Shown: positions 45,851-58,773, numbered from the stretch's first letter. The stretch is 64,000 bases of DNA from Costus lasius (GCA_027563935.2 CM050449.1:79639178-79703177), one strand, 5' to 3'. Numbers and translations: made by a program. Notes: generated from the sequence alone by a model not told the origin.

Positions 45851-48800
45851 TGTAAGATCCAAGGATCTTAAGTCCTGGTAAGCATTATTTTGATTCAAAT
45901 AAAATTATTAACTATGATAATTTTATGTATTGGTTGTCAAATTATAGTTATTTAACTAGAGATTTTGGTTGTTAATTTATTGTAAATAAATTAGAGATTA
46001 TTTATTTGATTGTTGGCTGATTTATGATAAATTATTATTGGATGTTAGTTTAAGTGAATTAATTAATTTTAAGTTAATTAATTAGAGTTTATTGGTTAAT
46101 TAAATCCTTATTGGATTTCGGTTAAGTGCTTGGTTATTTGTAAGTTAATTAAATTAATTAGTTAACTAAGCTTATTGGATGTTAGTTTAACTCTTATTGG
46201 ACTTTCACTTAAACTAAGGGATTATTGGGTTTTTAAAATTTGAATTATTGGGTTAATGGGTTAAACCTTTTTGAATTAATGGGTTAGAGGGTTAAAACCT
46301 TAAAAACCGAAATTTGTAAGAGGTAATTTCGGCTAGGGTGAAATTAGTGGCGATTTTTGGGTCTTGAGAAAAACCTTGGCGACGGCTTGAGGAGCTTGGC
46401 GATTTCTTGGACGATTCTTGAAGGCTTGGAGGAATTTTTCTTTCTTCCTCTTCCTTCTTCCTTTGGCCGGCATTCCTTGGTGTTTGGTGGCGTTTTTCAA
46501 AACCTTAGACGGATTTTTGGAAGGGTTTTCTTGTTGGTGTTCACGGTTAAGAGGTGAGTGGAGTGTTTAATTGATTGCTATATATTTGTTTGTGTTAATT
46601 GATGTGTTAAGATGAGACATTTGCTTGTTGGAAACCCTATCATGCTAAAACCGAAATTCAAGACTTCACTATGATGAAAACCGAATTTAAGACATTAGTT
46701 ATTTCTTCATGTGAAAAACCGAAAATTGCAAGAATGTATATAGCATGAAAATTGTTATGAAAACCGAATTTTGGTGTTAACTATGAGAACCGAAATAATC
46801 TTGAAAATTGTTGTAAAAACCGAATTAGTATTGGTGATTGTTTAACCGAAATTTGTATGAAATTTAAGGTATTTTGGTAGCATTAAATCATTGAACATTG
46901 AGCATGAATTTCTTGTTAATTAGATATTTTATAAAGAATTTTGGTAATATTAAACCAATGATTTTTGTAGCCGAAATATTGTTAATTGTAGTTAAACCGA
47001 AATGTGATGATTGTAGTTAACATGTTTACATGTGGTAAATTGTGGTAATTGTGGTAATTTGTAAAGTAAATTATAAGAATACATGTTTTACATTTTATGT
47101 TGATTTTATGAATGCTTGTTTTAATTTTATGTTTCTTTGTGGGTGTAACTTGTATTCTTGTTTGAGAAGTTTGGGTGATAACATAGCAAAAATTTGACTA
47201 AACTAATCAGCCTGAAATTTAAGGACTACACTATATTCGATGATATTCGAATATAAAATATTATGTGTTATGTTATATGATTTTGAGCAATAAGTGTGAT
47301 CTTGTGAATTTGGAAAATTATGGGTTATGTGAATTTGGAAAAATTATGTGATTATGTGATGGTTAGGACTAAGGCTAGGTGTAACTATGAACTCAAGGGG
47401 ATAGTCCTTATGTGTTATGTTAAGGGTTTGAATTTCAGCCCTGTATTGTGATATGTGAGGAGGTTGATGTTCAGCCTGCCTATTATGATTATTGTGATGG
47501 GGGTTGATGTTCAGCCTGCCCGATATGATTTTTGTGATGACTATCCTAGAGTCTAGTTGACACTTAGGAGTCCACCTTTGTGAAATATGTTCACCTATGT
47601 GAAATATGAATTAAGATGTGTCTGTTGTCCAGTAGGAACCTTTTGGGAGAACGGGTTTTGACCCAAAGTGCCATGTCTTGGTCAGACAGGGGCCACCTCT
47701 TGATGTCACTACTCTTTTTGTGATGGAGTAATATAAGACCCAAAGTGCCATGTCTTGATCAGACAGGGGCCACCTCTTGATGTCATTACTCTTTATGTGA
47801 TGGGGTGATATAAGACGCAAAGTGCCATGTCTTGATCAGACAGGGGCCACCTCTTGATGTCGTCACTCTGATGTGTTATGGGGTGAGGGACCAAAGTGCC
47901 ACGTCGTGACCTGGCGGGGGCCACCTCTTGATTCTACTCACTATCCATGTTTATGTGTTGCATGCGGCTCCCAGTGCTTTGGCCAAGCCGGGTTAGACCA
48001 TATTGGTCACTACTGAATATGCTGGACAACTAGATTGATTATGTGTTGGTGTGTTTAGTGGTTTAGAGTATGACTCTAGAACCTGAGTTTGTGAACCTAA
48101 GTTATATGTGTTTAGTTGGTTTAAAATATATGTGTTTAGTTGGTTTAGAGTATAACTCTAGTACCCTGAGTTTGTTATATGTGGGTGTGTACATCTGACT
48201 GTTTATGTTACTTCTGTACTTAATCTTGTTATTTAATCTAGTTATATGTTGACATTATGTTCGACATTATATTCCTGTTAAAGATTTTTAGAACAATCTG
48301 CATATATATTTTTTTGAGTGTATGTTATGGATGGTCAATTAGACTATCCACTCACTGGGCTGTGTAGCTCACCCCTCATTATTTTCAGGTATAGAGCAGG
48401 GGCGCAGTTAGCATGATATTGATGTTGTGATTTATGCTTATAATGCCGGTTGTGGCCCTATGTTTATGCTTAATTAATTTGAGGCCGGCTGTGGCCGAAT
48501 ATGAATTTTATGAACTATGTGAACCATGTGATGTGAACCATGTGAACTATGTGAATTTGTGTTGCCTAATTGTGGCAATTAAATGAGTTTGATTTTTGTG
48601 TCACCGCGGGCTTCAGCCTGGTTTCGGTGTTTGGTATGGGTTTATAAAATCGATTTTGTGATTTTGTTTTGAATTTCGGCTTGTTGTATATTCCGTGCAA
48701 TCGGTTTTGATATACCCTGTAACTTGCATATGTCTAGTGCAAGTATTGCGTGGTGGCAGGTACCCTTATGAGATTTGAGTTTTGTGAACTTGTGTGTATG

Positions 48801-48933
48801 GATTTATGAAATTTTTCAGATCGTGTTTTCTTGAACTCGGTTTTACCTAGCATATGATCGATCTTATATGAAACATCCTGTATCATTTGTGAATTGTGCC
48901 ATTTGTTTGGGGTTAAGAATGTGGGATGTTACA
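45851..48933 (+). repeat. 3' LTR of G
   Basis: 3083 bp, the same length as the 5' LTR, ending GGGATGTTACA and followed by TSD TAGGT. The four-unit ~77-bp array is at 47664-47948. Confidence 0.95.
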
Positions 48934-48938
48934 TAGGT

Positions 48939-49875
48939 CCACCTCATGCTGTCCCACCTGTCTTCTTCTCTTGAGTTCCTGTACATTTGAACAAATGTGA
49001 ACTCCACATGCAGTGTCCAACACTCATGAAATAGAAGAAGATGAAACCATGACTTCCGTCACGTATATACCTGAGCCAGAAGCAAAGCTTCCCCTCTTAT
49101 CTCCTTGGAGCGCTTTACAGTCCTTTTTCTAGTGACCCAGCTGGCCACAGTGGAAACATCTGTATTCCTTTGACCGCTTGACTTTTTGCTTCAGTGCCTT
49201 GCTGTAACTCTTGACAGGGGTCTTGCCCTTCTTCCCCTTCTTCTTGTTCCTTGAAGGAACCATTAAGACAGAGGTTGAAGGCTTTCCCTTCAGAGTTTCC
49301 TCAGTAGTCAAGAGCATATTCAGCAGCTCTGCCGGAGTACAATCGATTTTGCTCATATTAAAGTTAATAATGAATGCATTGAAAGAGGGCGGGAGAGACT
49401 GCAGAATAATGTCTACAGCAAGCTCCTGATTGATGGTATGCCCTAGTTTCTCTAGAGCTTCCTTGTGCCCAATCATCTTGAGCACGTGAGCTCCCACTGG
49501 GCTCCCTTCAGCCAGTTTGCTCTGAAAGAACAGCTTTGTCAGATTATAGCGTTCTGTCCTCGCCTGTGCAGCATACAGCATCTTGAGGTTTGCTATCATG
49601 TCTATAGCAGACATATCCTCATGCTGACGCTGCAGCGGTGGCGTCATAGACGCTAGCATCAGGCAAGCGACATCAATGCTATCATTGACGTGCTTTTCAT
49701 AAGCTTCCCGAACCGCCCTTGCGGCGTTCGGAGCGGGTTGAGGCGGTATCGCCGTCTCGAGGACATACAGTTTCCTCTCTGCCTTAAGAACAATCTTAAG
49801 GTGTCCGAACCAGTCTGAGAAGTTCGGCCCAGCAAACTTCTCCCTTTCCAGTAGGGATCGCACATTGAAGCTCAT
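48939..49875 (-). pseudogene. A4 gag and start of protease, with two nonsense codons
   Basis: A minus-strand frame starting at 49875 with the family A gag (248 codons), ending at a TAG at 49131-49129. That stop replaces the Trp of the zinc knuckle, between its His and last Cys. The same frame continues to the G insertion and has a second stop, TGA at 49026-49024, at the Trp preceding the protease active site. Both are TGG to stop changes (G to A on the coding strand), as expected from cytosine deamination on the other strand. Discounting G, gag is in frame with the part at 27159-24212. A4 therefore cannot make its own polyprotein. Confidence 0.92.
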
Positions 49876-51698
49876 GGTGTTCGTTGCTGCAGGTATCTAC
49901 AACAATGCAAGAACAGCAAGGTCAGTATCAATGTTAAGAATCAATCAGGACTTAAGAATGATTCCTTTTTCTCACTATTTTATCTGGCTGAAAAATCCAG
50001 CAAAACAGCCCAAAAGAGTAAAACTCTTTTAGTGAGATGGGATCCAGATTTCATACTTGGTCTCCGCGTCCCGCTCAGGCGAGATAAGATGCACAGAGAG
50101 TACAAGCACTAATTTCTGGTAGGCAGTCCCTGCCAATCGCCAACCCGTACGATTCCCCTTCATCTGGGCAATCCAGCAGACTGTGCCAACTGAGTTGGTA
50201 CAACACAATCTCTGACCCCACAGATGGCTGCCTCCATGCGCTACCATATGCGCCACATATGTAGCCTACATGGTCAAGCTGACCCGACCTACTCCCTGGA
50301 CCACCACGTGCTATGCTGAGCAACGAGAAGCGATAAATCCCTTCTCTGTAACACGCAGGTGTAATCCCGCACCGTCTGAAGATAGATGGACGTGCCCACT
50401 GAGTGGGTACAACACGGCTCCAACGATAATCAGAACAGTGAGGTTTCGCGTCAGAAGGCATACGAGCTTGATATTTTAGCGTTGGATTTTAACGGTCTTT
50501 TATCTTCTTCACTATCATGCAATTCCTATGGTGATAGCAGAAGATAAATAAATCATGCTGTTCTACTTATTTAAACAATAAAAGAAAGCATGGATCTTAT
50601 GTGGTAAAAGCCCATAGCCTAAGTAAGACCTTAAGATACTTAAGTCTTCACTTGTTTTTCTTCATGGGTCTTTAGCTGCTCATTAGGCCCAAACCAGGGC
50701 TCAAGCGCCATTTGCAACTGAGGTGCGCCCACCAGGGAAAATGCGCCCGGTCCCAGAGTCGAACCCTGGACCTCCCTCCTGGTCTAGCATCAAGCTGCAT
50801 GCGCCTCTGCCAAGTGTACTCTGTGCTCTTGTCTGATTAACTTACAAATTAATCTATCTAGACAAGATTGACTCGCAGGTCAATTACATTTTATAAATTA
50901 AAACAATGTGATGCGCAGATCACAATAATTAATTTACATTTTAATACAGGCACGCAGGCCCCAGCACAGCACACATTTAACATGGGCAGCCCACATAAGA
51001 ATAAATAAACAAGCATAGGCATCAATCAACATGTGATCCAATCATGAAAATTAAAGTTCGAAAACCCCATAGGCATCAATTTTAATTTTCTTATATGCCC
51101 TCACTACCTTACAACGGTCCATTACTAGGGATCCACTCATCCAACCTAGTCAGATCCAGTGCCCTTGCATGCACCAAGTCCTAACCGACTTGAGTCGACC
51201 AAAAGGTCAACCATGCATGCGCCAGGGTTGAACAACCCTCATGAGTTCTGGCAAGCGGGTGTGACCCCGGGCCTAACTCATGTGTGTTCACTAGTCATCT
51301 CAATCAGACACCGCTACAAGCCTGTCTGCAGTCGACCTATAGCCACCAGATGCTTGCACACAGGTGCTATCTGGTCAACCCATCAAGGCTGTCAGATGGT
51401 CTGATCAGACATTTTGGATCTAACCTAGGGGATGACTTCAACCCTAATAACCCGTCTAAGGGTTTACAGTAAGGCCTTAGATCTATAGTGAGTCGCGCAT
51501 GTCATGAAAGTTTTGAAAACAAAAACTAAAACATGTAAAGCATGCGCCAACAAAAGTTCATCTCATACATGCGCCACAAACAAAATACATCTATCTGGTA
51601 TTTTCGCATGATGAGAAATATTAGATCTAAACATTCAACATACATGGATCACCATAAGCAATCATATGAATATATAAAACCTAGGCTCTGATACCAAT
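49876..51698 (-). other. Untranslated leader and primer-binding site of A4
   Basis: Minus-strand leader from the primer-binding site (51696-51685, TGGTATCAGAGC) to the gag ATG. It retains the three-way junction (49971-50036), the paired hairpins (50179-50210, where the outer stem has a G-T wobble, and 50391-50416) and the hairpin array (about 50827-50960; the second loop is CTGCGC). No supported coding content. Confidence 0.85.
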
Positions 51699-52000
51699 TG
51701 AAAGTCCCCTTAATCTAGGGGGCCGAAACCCTAAGGGAGGCGCATATAAAAATTCGCATGGGAAGCTAGGGTTTCAAGAGATCTTAATATATCATATGAT
51801 CAACTTTCGAATGCTAGTATAGAAGAGTAAGATCCATACCATCGCCATCTCTTGGATGGTGTCTTGGAAGCAGAGAGCGAGAGGATCTCCTCCAAAGGAT
51901 GCGCACACAAGATGAAGAAGCCGCCTACTCCCTTGGTGCTCCTTGTGCTAGCAAGGTTCCAAGAGGTGCTTGTCGTATGGAAGGAAAGAGATATTTTTTC
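51699..52000 (-). repeat. 5' LTR of A4, U5-side segment
   Basis: Begins TGAAAGTCCCC beside the primer-binding site and matches 6040-6342 except for about five bases. It is interrupted at 52000 by A8; the remainder lies beyond the window. TTTTC (51996-52000) is the left TSD of A8. Confidence 0.9.
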
Positions 52001-53690
52001 TGTTGGGGTATGCCCTTAAGGCTAATGTTTGAGGCCTAAGGATTGTATCAGTATCATGTAATAAACTCTTGTGTTTATAAAGGCATGGTTGTTATTCAGT
52101 TTGTTACCTTGTCTGCTGTAATAAGTGTACTTCTGAATAATGTCTCAATGCTGTTCAGCTAGGCTGACATGCTATATGTCCTTAGTCGATGTATCTTGGT
52201 GAACATGAGACAGCCTTGATATGGTTAAGACTAATATGTGTTCTAATCTTATAGGATGCTTCGAGCATGGAATAAGATATAGACTCATGGGTACATTGGA
52301 TGTACTGGACAGACCCTACTAGGATATTCAATTGCTTGTCACAATGTGAATATTCCTTGATTGTATCAAGTGGCACATTTCCTCTGACTTGAGATTACTT
52401 GTGTTTCTAAATGATGATTGTCATTGTTTTGAGGTAGTTCAATATCATTTGAAACATAATGATTATAGACTATCTTGGATGGTGAGCTTGAGTCAGGTTA
52501 GGGCACTAGTGATAGATAAAGGATTGCCGTCTCCTTGTTTAAGGAGTGTGATGTTCTAAAGGGCCCCCCTTGATGAGATGATTGAGAAAGTGTATGGCCA
52601 TACCCAGATGACTGTGTTCATCTGATCTAATCATGCTCATAGTATTGGAGTTACAGGCTTGACATGCTTATCCAATAAGAACATCCAGTGGCAAAGGAAA
52701 CATGTATGCCTTGTGAAGTGGATTCACACTTGTGCTGTGGTTTGGGTGTAGTCTTGGAAGACTCTTTCCTTTATATCGGGAGACAGTGATGTGTTGCTAG
52801 ATACCCCTCACTGATCGTGAGAACGTGAGTTATCGTTACCGACATTTAAAGGAAACCCTTAGGGTCGCACAATTTGATGATATGGCTTACTTAAGTCAGA
52901 TCGTGTGGACTGAATTGTTTGAGTTCAGTTTAAAGGGATTTAAACTCTGATTGTAAGTGAGATCTGGTCTGATCATGTTTGATTGATTAGGGCTTGAGAT
53001 CGGTAAGCTTCGATCGAGAGTATTGATGCTAGATCGGTGAGATCGGGAGCATCCAGAGATGAACGGTTAGATTTTGAACCATTTGGTTCAGAGAAATCTA
53101 GACCATGGCTTGGGCTGTTTTGATTTGGTCTTTGAACCAAATTGAGTTGGGTCAATTAGATTGAACCAGTTCAAGACAATGAACGCATGGTTCAATCTTG
53201 AAGCGTTATTGTCGGTTATGAAGATGTGGGCACATGCTCTTCATGGCTTGCTATTTTTGGTAAGTCTTCATGCGCCACCTCTTGTGAACGCCAATACGTT
53301 TTTTGACGCTTACTCTCGACGCTCTCTCTTGGTGAAAAACTTCCTTCACGTCTTGGAGAGGTCTCGGCCAAGTGGGAGAAGACATCTCATCCCTTTGATT
53401 CGATCAAAGACCCTTGAAGCACCTTGCTAGCACAAGGATCTCAAGGAGTAGGCGGCATCACCTTGTGTGCGCACCTTTTGGAGGAGTTTCATTCGAATCT
53501 CTTCTTCCTTGACGCCATCCAACACATGGCTTCGGTATGATCTTCTTTCGATCTTCATGCTTCTTAAAAGTTGATCATATGAATGTATAGCATCCGATCC
53601 TCATGAAACCCTACTTCCGCTGCTAAAACATAAGAATAAGGTTGCTTGCGCCACCTTAGGGTTTCGCTCCCCCTTGAAGGGGACCCAACA
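52001..53690 (+). repeat. 5' LTR of A8
   Basis: 1690 bp, starting TGTTGGGGTATGCCC and ending GGGGACCCAACA. The hairpin at 52819-52834 keeps the GNRA loop GTGA but has one mismatch in its stem (GAGAAC with GTTATC). Confidence 0.93.
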
Positions 53691-55508
53691 ATTGGTATCA
53701 GAGGGTTCTATGCATTGTTATTATGATTGCTTTAGCCTTGTGTGATCCATTGCTTACGCATATCTCTAGATCTAGGGTTACATGCGAAATCTCTAGTATG
53801 TGTTAGTTGGCGAAAATGCATATTTTCTTTTTGCGCATGTATGTTGGAGCATGATGTTGTTTTGCTCAAAATATATCACTTGCGCGACCTCACTAGATCT
53901 AAGAGGCGCCAGCTGTAAACCCTTAGACAGGTTATTAGGGTTGAAGTCATCCCCTAGGTTAGATCCAGACAGTCTGATCAGACCATCTGACAGCCTTGAT
54001 GGGTTGACCAGATAGCACCTGTGCGCAAGCACTTGGTGGCTATAGGTCGACTGCAGACAGGCGTGTAGCGATGTCTGGTTGAGACGACTAGTGAACACAC
54101 ATGAGTTAGGCCCGGGGTCACACCCGCTTGCCAGAACTCATGAGGGTTGTTCAGCCCTGGCGCATGCATGGTTGACCATTTGGTCGACTCAAGTCAGTTA
54201 GGACTTGGTGCATGTAAGGGCAGTGGATCTGACTAGGTCTGATGAGTGGATCCCTAGTAATGGACCGTTGTAAGGTAGTAGGGCACATAAGGAAAATTAA
54301 AATTGATGCCAATGGGGTTTTCAAAATTTTATTTTCCTATGTTGGATCACATGTTAGATTGTTGCATATGCCTGTTTATTTATTCTTATGTGGGCTGCCC
54401 ATGTTAAATGTGTGCTGTGCTGGGGCCTGCGTGCCTGTATTAAAGTTGTAAATTAATTATTGTGATCTGCGTATCACATTGTATTTAATTTATAAAGTGT
54501 AATTGACCTGCGTGTCAATCTTGTCTAGATAGATTAATTTGTAAGTTAATCAGACAAGAGCACAGAGCACATATGGCAGAGGCGCATGCAGCAGTGGCTT
54601 GACCAGGTGGGAGGTCCAGGGTTCGACTCTGGGACCAGGCGCATTTTCCCTGGTGGGCGCACCTCAGCTGCAAATGGCGCTTGGGCCCTGGTTTGGGCCA
54701 GATGAGCAGCTAAAGTCCCATGAAGAAAAGCAAGTGAAGACTTAAGTATCTTAAGGTCTTACTTAGGCTATGGGCTTTTACCACATAAGATCCATGCTTT
54801 CTTTTATTGTTTAAATAAGTAGAACAGCATGATTTATTTATCTTCTGCTATCACCATAGGAATTGCATGATAGTGAAGAAGATAAAAGACCGTTAAAATC
54901 CAACGCTAAAATATCAAGCTCGTTAGCCTTCTGACGCGAAACCTCACTGTTCTGATTATCGTTGGAGCCGTGTTGTACCCACTCAGTGGGCACGTCCATC
55001 TATCTTCAGACGGTGCGGGATTACACCTGCGTGTTACAGAGAAGGGATTTATCGCTTCTCGTTGCTCAGCATAGCACGTGGTGGTCCAGGGAGTAGGTCG
55101 GGTCAGCTTGACCATGTAGCCTACATATGTGGCGCATATGGTAGCACATGGAGGCAGCCATCTGTGGGGTCAGAGATTGTGTTGTACCAACTCAGTTGGC
55201 ACAGTCTGCTGGATTGCCCAGATGAAGGGGAATCGCACGGGTTGGCGATTGGCTAGGGCAGCCTACCAGAGATTAGTGCTTGTACTCTCTGTGCATCTTA
55301 TCTCGCCTGAGCGGGACGCGGAGACCAAGTATGAAATCTGGATCCCATCTCACTAAAAGAGTTCTACTCTTTCGGGCTGTTTTGCTGGATTTTTCAGCCA
55401 GATAAAATAGTGAGAAAAAGAATCTTTCTTAAGTCCTGATTGATTCTTAACATTGATACTGACCTTGTTGTTCTTGCATTGTTGTAGATACCTGCAGCAA
55501 CGAACACC
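53691..55508 (+). other. Primer-binding site and untranslated leader of A8
   Basis: The primer-binding site is at 53693-53704, with G as its last base where C is usual. The leader keeps the CTGCGT hairpins (54424-54435, 54462-54477, 54502-54519), the long hairpin with inner stem GATTAATT/AGTTAATC, the paired hairpins and the three-way junction (55349-55414). Confidence 0.85.
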
Positions 55509-56124
55509 ATGAGCTTCAATGTGCGATCCCTACTGGAAAGGGAGAAGTTTGCTGGGCCGAACTTCTCAGACTGGTACGGACACCTTAAGATAGTTCTTAA
55601 GGCAGAGAGGAAACTGTATGTCCTCGAGACGGCGATACCGCCTCAGCCCGCCCCGAACGCCGCAAGGGCGGTTCGGGAAGCCTATGAAAAGCACGTCAAT
55701 GATAGCATTGATGTCGCTTGCCTGATGCTAGCGTCTATGACGCCACCGCTGCAGCGTCAGCATGAGGATATGTCGGCTATAGAAATTATAGCGAACCTCA
55801 AGATGCTGTATGCTGCACAGGCGAGGACAGAACGCTATAATCTGACAAAGCTTTTCTTTCAGAGCAAACTGGCTGAAGGGAGCCCAGTGGGAGCTCATGT
55901 GCTCAAGATGATTGGGCACAAGGAGGCTCTAGAGAAACTGGGGCATACCATCAATCAGGAGCTTGCTATAGACATTATTCTGCAGTCTCTCCCGCCCTCA
56001 TTCGACGCGTTCATCATTAACTTTAATATGAACAAAATCGATTGTACTCCGGCAGAGCTGCTGAATATGCTCTTGACTACTGAGGAGACTCTGAAGGGAA
56101 AGCCTTCGACCTCTGTCTTAATGG
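55509..56124 (+). pseudogene. A8 gag, 5' part, interrupted by A9
   Basis: The first 205 codons of a family A gag, in frame and undamaged, ending where A9 inserts just before the basic linker and zinc knuckle. The open frame runs about ten codons into the A9 LTR and stops at 56156. No zinc knuckle or pol is present in the window. Confidence 0.92.
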
Positions 56125-56691
56125 TGTTGGGGTATGCCCTTAAGACTAATGTTTGAGGTCTTGGGATTGTAACAGTATCATGTAATAAACTGTTATGTTT
56201 ATAAAGGCATGGTTGTTATTCAGTAAGCTACATTGTCTGCTGCAATATATGTTCTTCTGAATAATGTCTCAAAGCTGTTCAGCTAGGCTGACATGCAGTT
56301 ATGTCCTTAGTCGAGATATCTTGGTGAACATGAGACAGCCTTGATATGGTTAAGACTTTTATGTGTTCTAATCTTATAGGATGCTTCGAGCATGGAATAA
56401 GATGTAGACTCATGGGTACATTGGATGTACTGGACAGACCCTACTTGGATATTCAATTGCTTGTCACAATGTGAATAATCCTTGAATGCGACAAGTGGCA
56501 CATTTCCTCTGACTTGAGATCACTTGTGTTTTCTAAATGATGATTGTCATTATTTTGAGATAGTTCAATATCATTTGAAATATAATGATTATAGACTATC
56601 TTGGATGGTGAGCTTGAGTCAGGTTAGGGCACTAGTGATAGACATAGGATTGTCGTCTCCTTAATTGGAGTGTGATGTTCTAAAGGGGCCC
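56125..56691 (+). repeat. Family A LTR A9, first segment
   Basis: The first 567 bp of a plus-strand LTR (TGTTGGGGTATGCCC), interrupted by N at a GGCCC target. It continues at 63831. Several point changes from A5 (for example GACTAATG for GGCTAATG) mark it as an older copy. Confidence 0.9.
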
Positions 56692-58758
56692 TGATGCAGG
56701 AGCATTTTCGCATGATATTAGACTTAATTTTGACTTGGTCAAATTTTGCCGGAATATTTTAAACCATGATTGAACCTAGACTTAGTCAACATTTATGTCT
56801 AAAATTTGACTTTGATTGGAATGTCATTCTAAATTTAATGTGGCACTAATCCTTATTATTTCATTTGCCATGTAATCAACATGAGATCAAGACAATTGAA
56901 GTCAACATCTCAAGAAGATCCAAGCTCAAATCCACAACAAGTTCCAGTCGACATCCAATTCCAGCTTTCAATCTTCATCCACTCTCAACAATTTGGGAGC
57001 TCTTAACCTTCAAAACAAGTTGCAAACAACATTTATTCACTCATCCAAAGCTTCAAAGATTACGTGCCAATCAACTTCTCAGCCTGCGCAATACTTGCAA
57101 TTCTCGCTAATGCCATGCACCAAATCCTGCAAGATCTTCAACAAATGCGGCCACAGATTTTGAGAGTCAAAATTCAACCGTTGGAGCTTACAGCCAACGG
57201 CTATAATTCCTGCTATGTTTCCAACCATCACCTATAAGATGGTCTCTCCTCTTTTGTAATCAGAGTTTTTTAGACAAGATTTTGAAAAGGAATGGAAATG
57301 GTTTTCGTTTCTCTCTATCGGATGTTTCTTCCTCTCTTCCTCTCTTCCTCTGATAGCTGAAGCTTCCATGGATTTGGAACTTCCTCACTATCGTCTCCTC
57401 TAAATCTTCCATGGACTTGGAGTCTCTACCGTGCTGCATCCTCCTCATCGCTGCGCTATCCATCTTCCACCTCTGCCACGCTTAAACAACCTTCCGCCGC
57501 TGTCGCATTCCACACCCAGCTTCCAGCCGAGTCCAGCCTTGGACTCTCCGTTCGCCTCGCCACCAGCAACGATCCAACCGACGGATCGTCCTCATATTTC
57601 AACCACGCCTTCTACAGTTCTAGTCGAACCCACAACCGGAGGGATCGCCCCATCCGACGTCTGGATCGCCGGAATCGGAAGATTTCCGGTGATGCCTCAA
57701 CTCACGCCCCTGCTTCCGCCCTTCACCACTGATCGCCGTCGATCTCCTCCGATCAGTCACCGATCAATCCCAAACTCCGGCCACCCGTTCGCCTTGGTCA
57801 GGAGAACTTCCAGTTGTAGCAGGTCGGGAGACTTTGCCGTCTCCGATGATCTCCGGCTGCCCCTGTTCCGCCCGCGCACATCCCCTGTTCTGCTGAACAA
57901 GCGCATCTCCACCTTCCAGCACCGTCCTCCTCCGACCAACCACCGTCCGCGCCCAAACTCCGGCCATCCCTTGGCCTTCACCACCCCGACCTACAGTCGT
58001 AACAGGTTTTGCGTTTGTGCCCTCTACGACGAACGGCGACCACAAACGTCGACCCCTGCTCCACGCGCGCACGTCCCCTGTTCTCACAGAACAGTCGCGT
58101 CTCCACCTCCGCCAGAACGCCAACGCCTTCGCGCTCTCTCTAGCATTCCAGCCTCGCCTACAATCTCTTGGTCGTCGTCCAAACCACAAGCAACACAGTC
58201 CGCATCGCCTCCTCTCTACCAGACGAAGAACGAATTCAAGGAACCCAGATCCCTTGTTCCCGGACTCGCCAGCCACCCGCGGCACGATTTTGCTGCGTCG
58301 CTCCACAACCCCTCGCCGAGCTCCGACGCCGACAAGACCATCTCGTCATCCCTTTGCCTCCAATACCGCTCATGAGTGATCCAAGCCCCGCCGTCGTTGA
58401 ACGGCGCATGCTAGCCTATTTCCAAATCTCTGTGTTTCCTGCAGCCTATTTCTATTCGCAATATTAATCTAATTAAGCTTTTCTTTGCAGGTTTCTGACA
58501 CTCTCGGACAGGCCTAAACTTCTGATCGCTGGATCCATCAGAAAGAACAAGTCTTCGCCTACAAGCGGGTCTAATCTATTTGAATTTTGGTTCATTTGAT
58601 CCTAATGCAACCTATAGTTACTTTTCTTAAATAATACTTGTATGCAATCCTAGAATTCTGGCTGCTTCATGAATATGTTGTTTCTAAAAATTAAAAATGA
58701 AAAAAAATAATAATCAGACTTTAGTTAGTATCATATTTCGTGTCTCCACCCTACATCA
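56692..58758 (+). repeat. 5' LTR of N
   Basis: Starts TGATGCAGGAGC and ends CCCTACATCA. The middle (about 57430-58380) is C-rich and opens several long overlapping frames on both strands, the longest 314 codons (57431-58375). A splice-acceptor-like CTTTTCTTTGCAG ends at 58490. The LTR frames show no sign of coding constraint (see findings). Confidence 0.92.
57178..57238 (+). promoter_or_regulatory. Candidate promoter of N: inverted repeat and TATA box
   Basis: CCGTTGG (57178-57184) and CCAACGG (57194-57200) form a 7-bp inverted repeat. They match the AACGG/CCGTT core bound by many plant MYB proteins. CCTATAAGATGG, with TATAAG at 57233, lies about 33 bp further on and is followed by a pyrimidine-rich stretch. 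The same arrangement is in the 3' LTR near 62245-62305. Role inferred from sequence only. Confidence 0.5.
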
Positions 58759-58761
58759 GTT

Positions 58762-58773
58762 TGGTATCAGAGC
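58762..58773 (+). promoter_or_regulatory. Primer-binding site of N
   Basis: TGGTATCAGAGC, three bases inside the 5' LTR, complementary to initiator tRNA-Met. Confidence 0.93.

Larger units (their letters stand above)
27160..48933 (+). mobile_element. Ty3/gypsy chromovirus G (Tekay/Del-like), split by A6
   Basis: A plus-strand gypsy element with 3083-bp LTRs (27160-30242, 45851-48933), a primer-binding site, gag-pol in two pieces and a purine tract. TSD TAGGT is at 27155-27159 and 48934-48938. A6 (32422-43259) interrupts its reverse transcriptase. Long LTRs, two zinc knuckles, RT-RNase H-integrase order and a C-terminal chromodomain-like end point to the Tekay/Del chromoviruses. I count about nine differences between its LTRs. 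Confidence 0.93.
6040..52000 (-). mobile_element. Family A copia element A4, broken by three insertions
   Basis: A minus-strand element. Its 3' LTR is 24191-23522 plus 7045-6040, its internal region is 51698-48939 plus 27159-24192, and its 5' LTR starts at 51699 and is interrupted after 52000. CTTTC (6035-6039) is the left TSD. Insertions are A5 in the 3' LTR, chromovirus G near the gag/protease boundary, and A8 in the 5' LTR. Over the ~300 bp where its two LTRs can be compared I count about five substitutions, more than between the LTRs of its guests, consistent with A4 being older. Confidence 0.9.

Noticed and set aside
57764..58306. Antisense 180-codon frame in the N LTR (and 62892-63374)
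   Set aside because: It is a shadow of the C-rich LTR sequence and overlaps other frames in both strands; the two LTR copies differ in length because of a single change.
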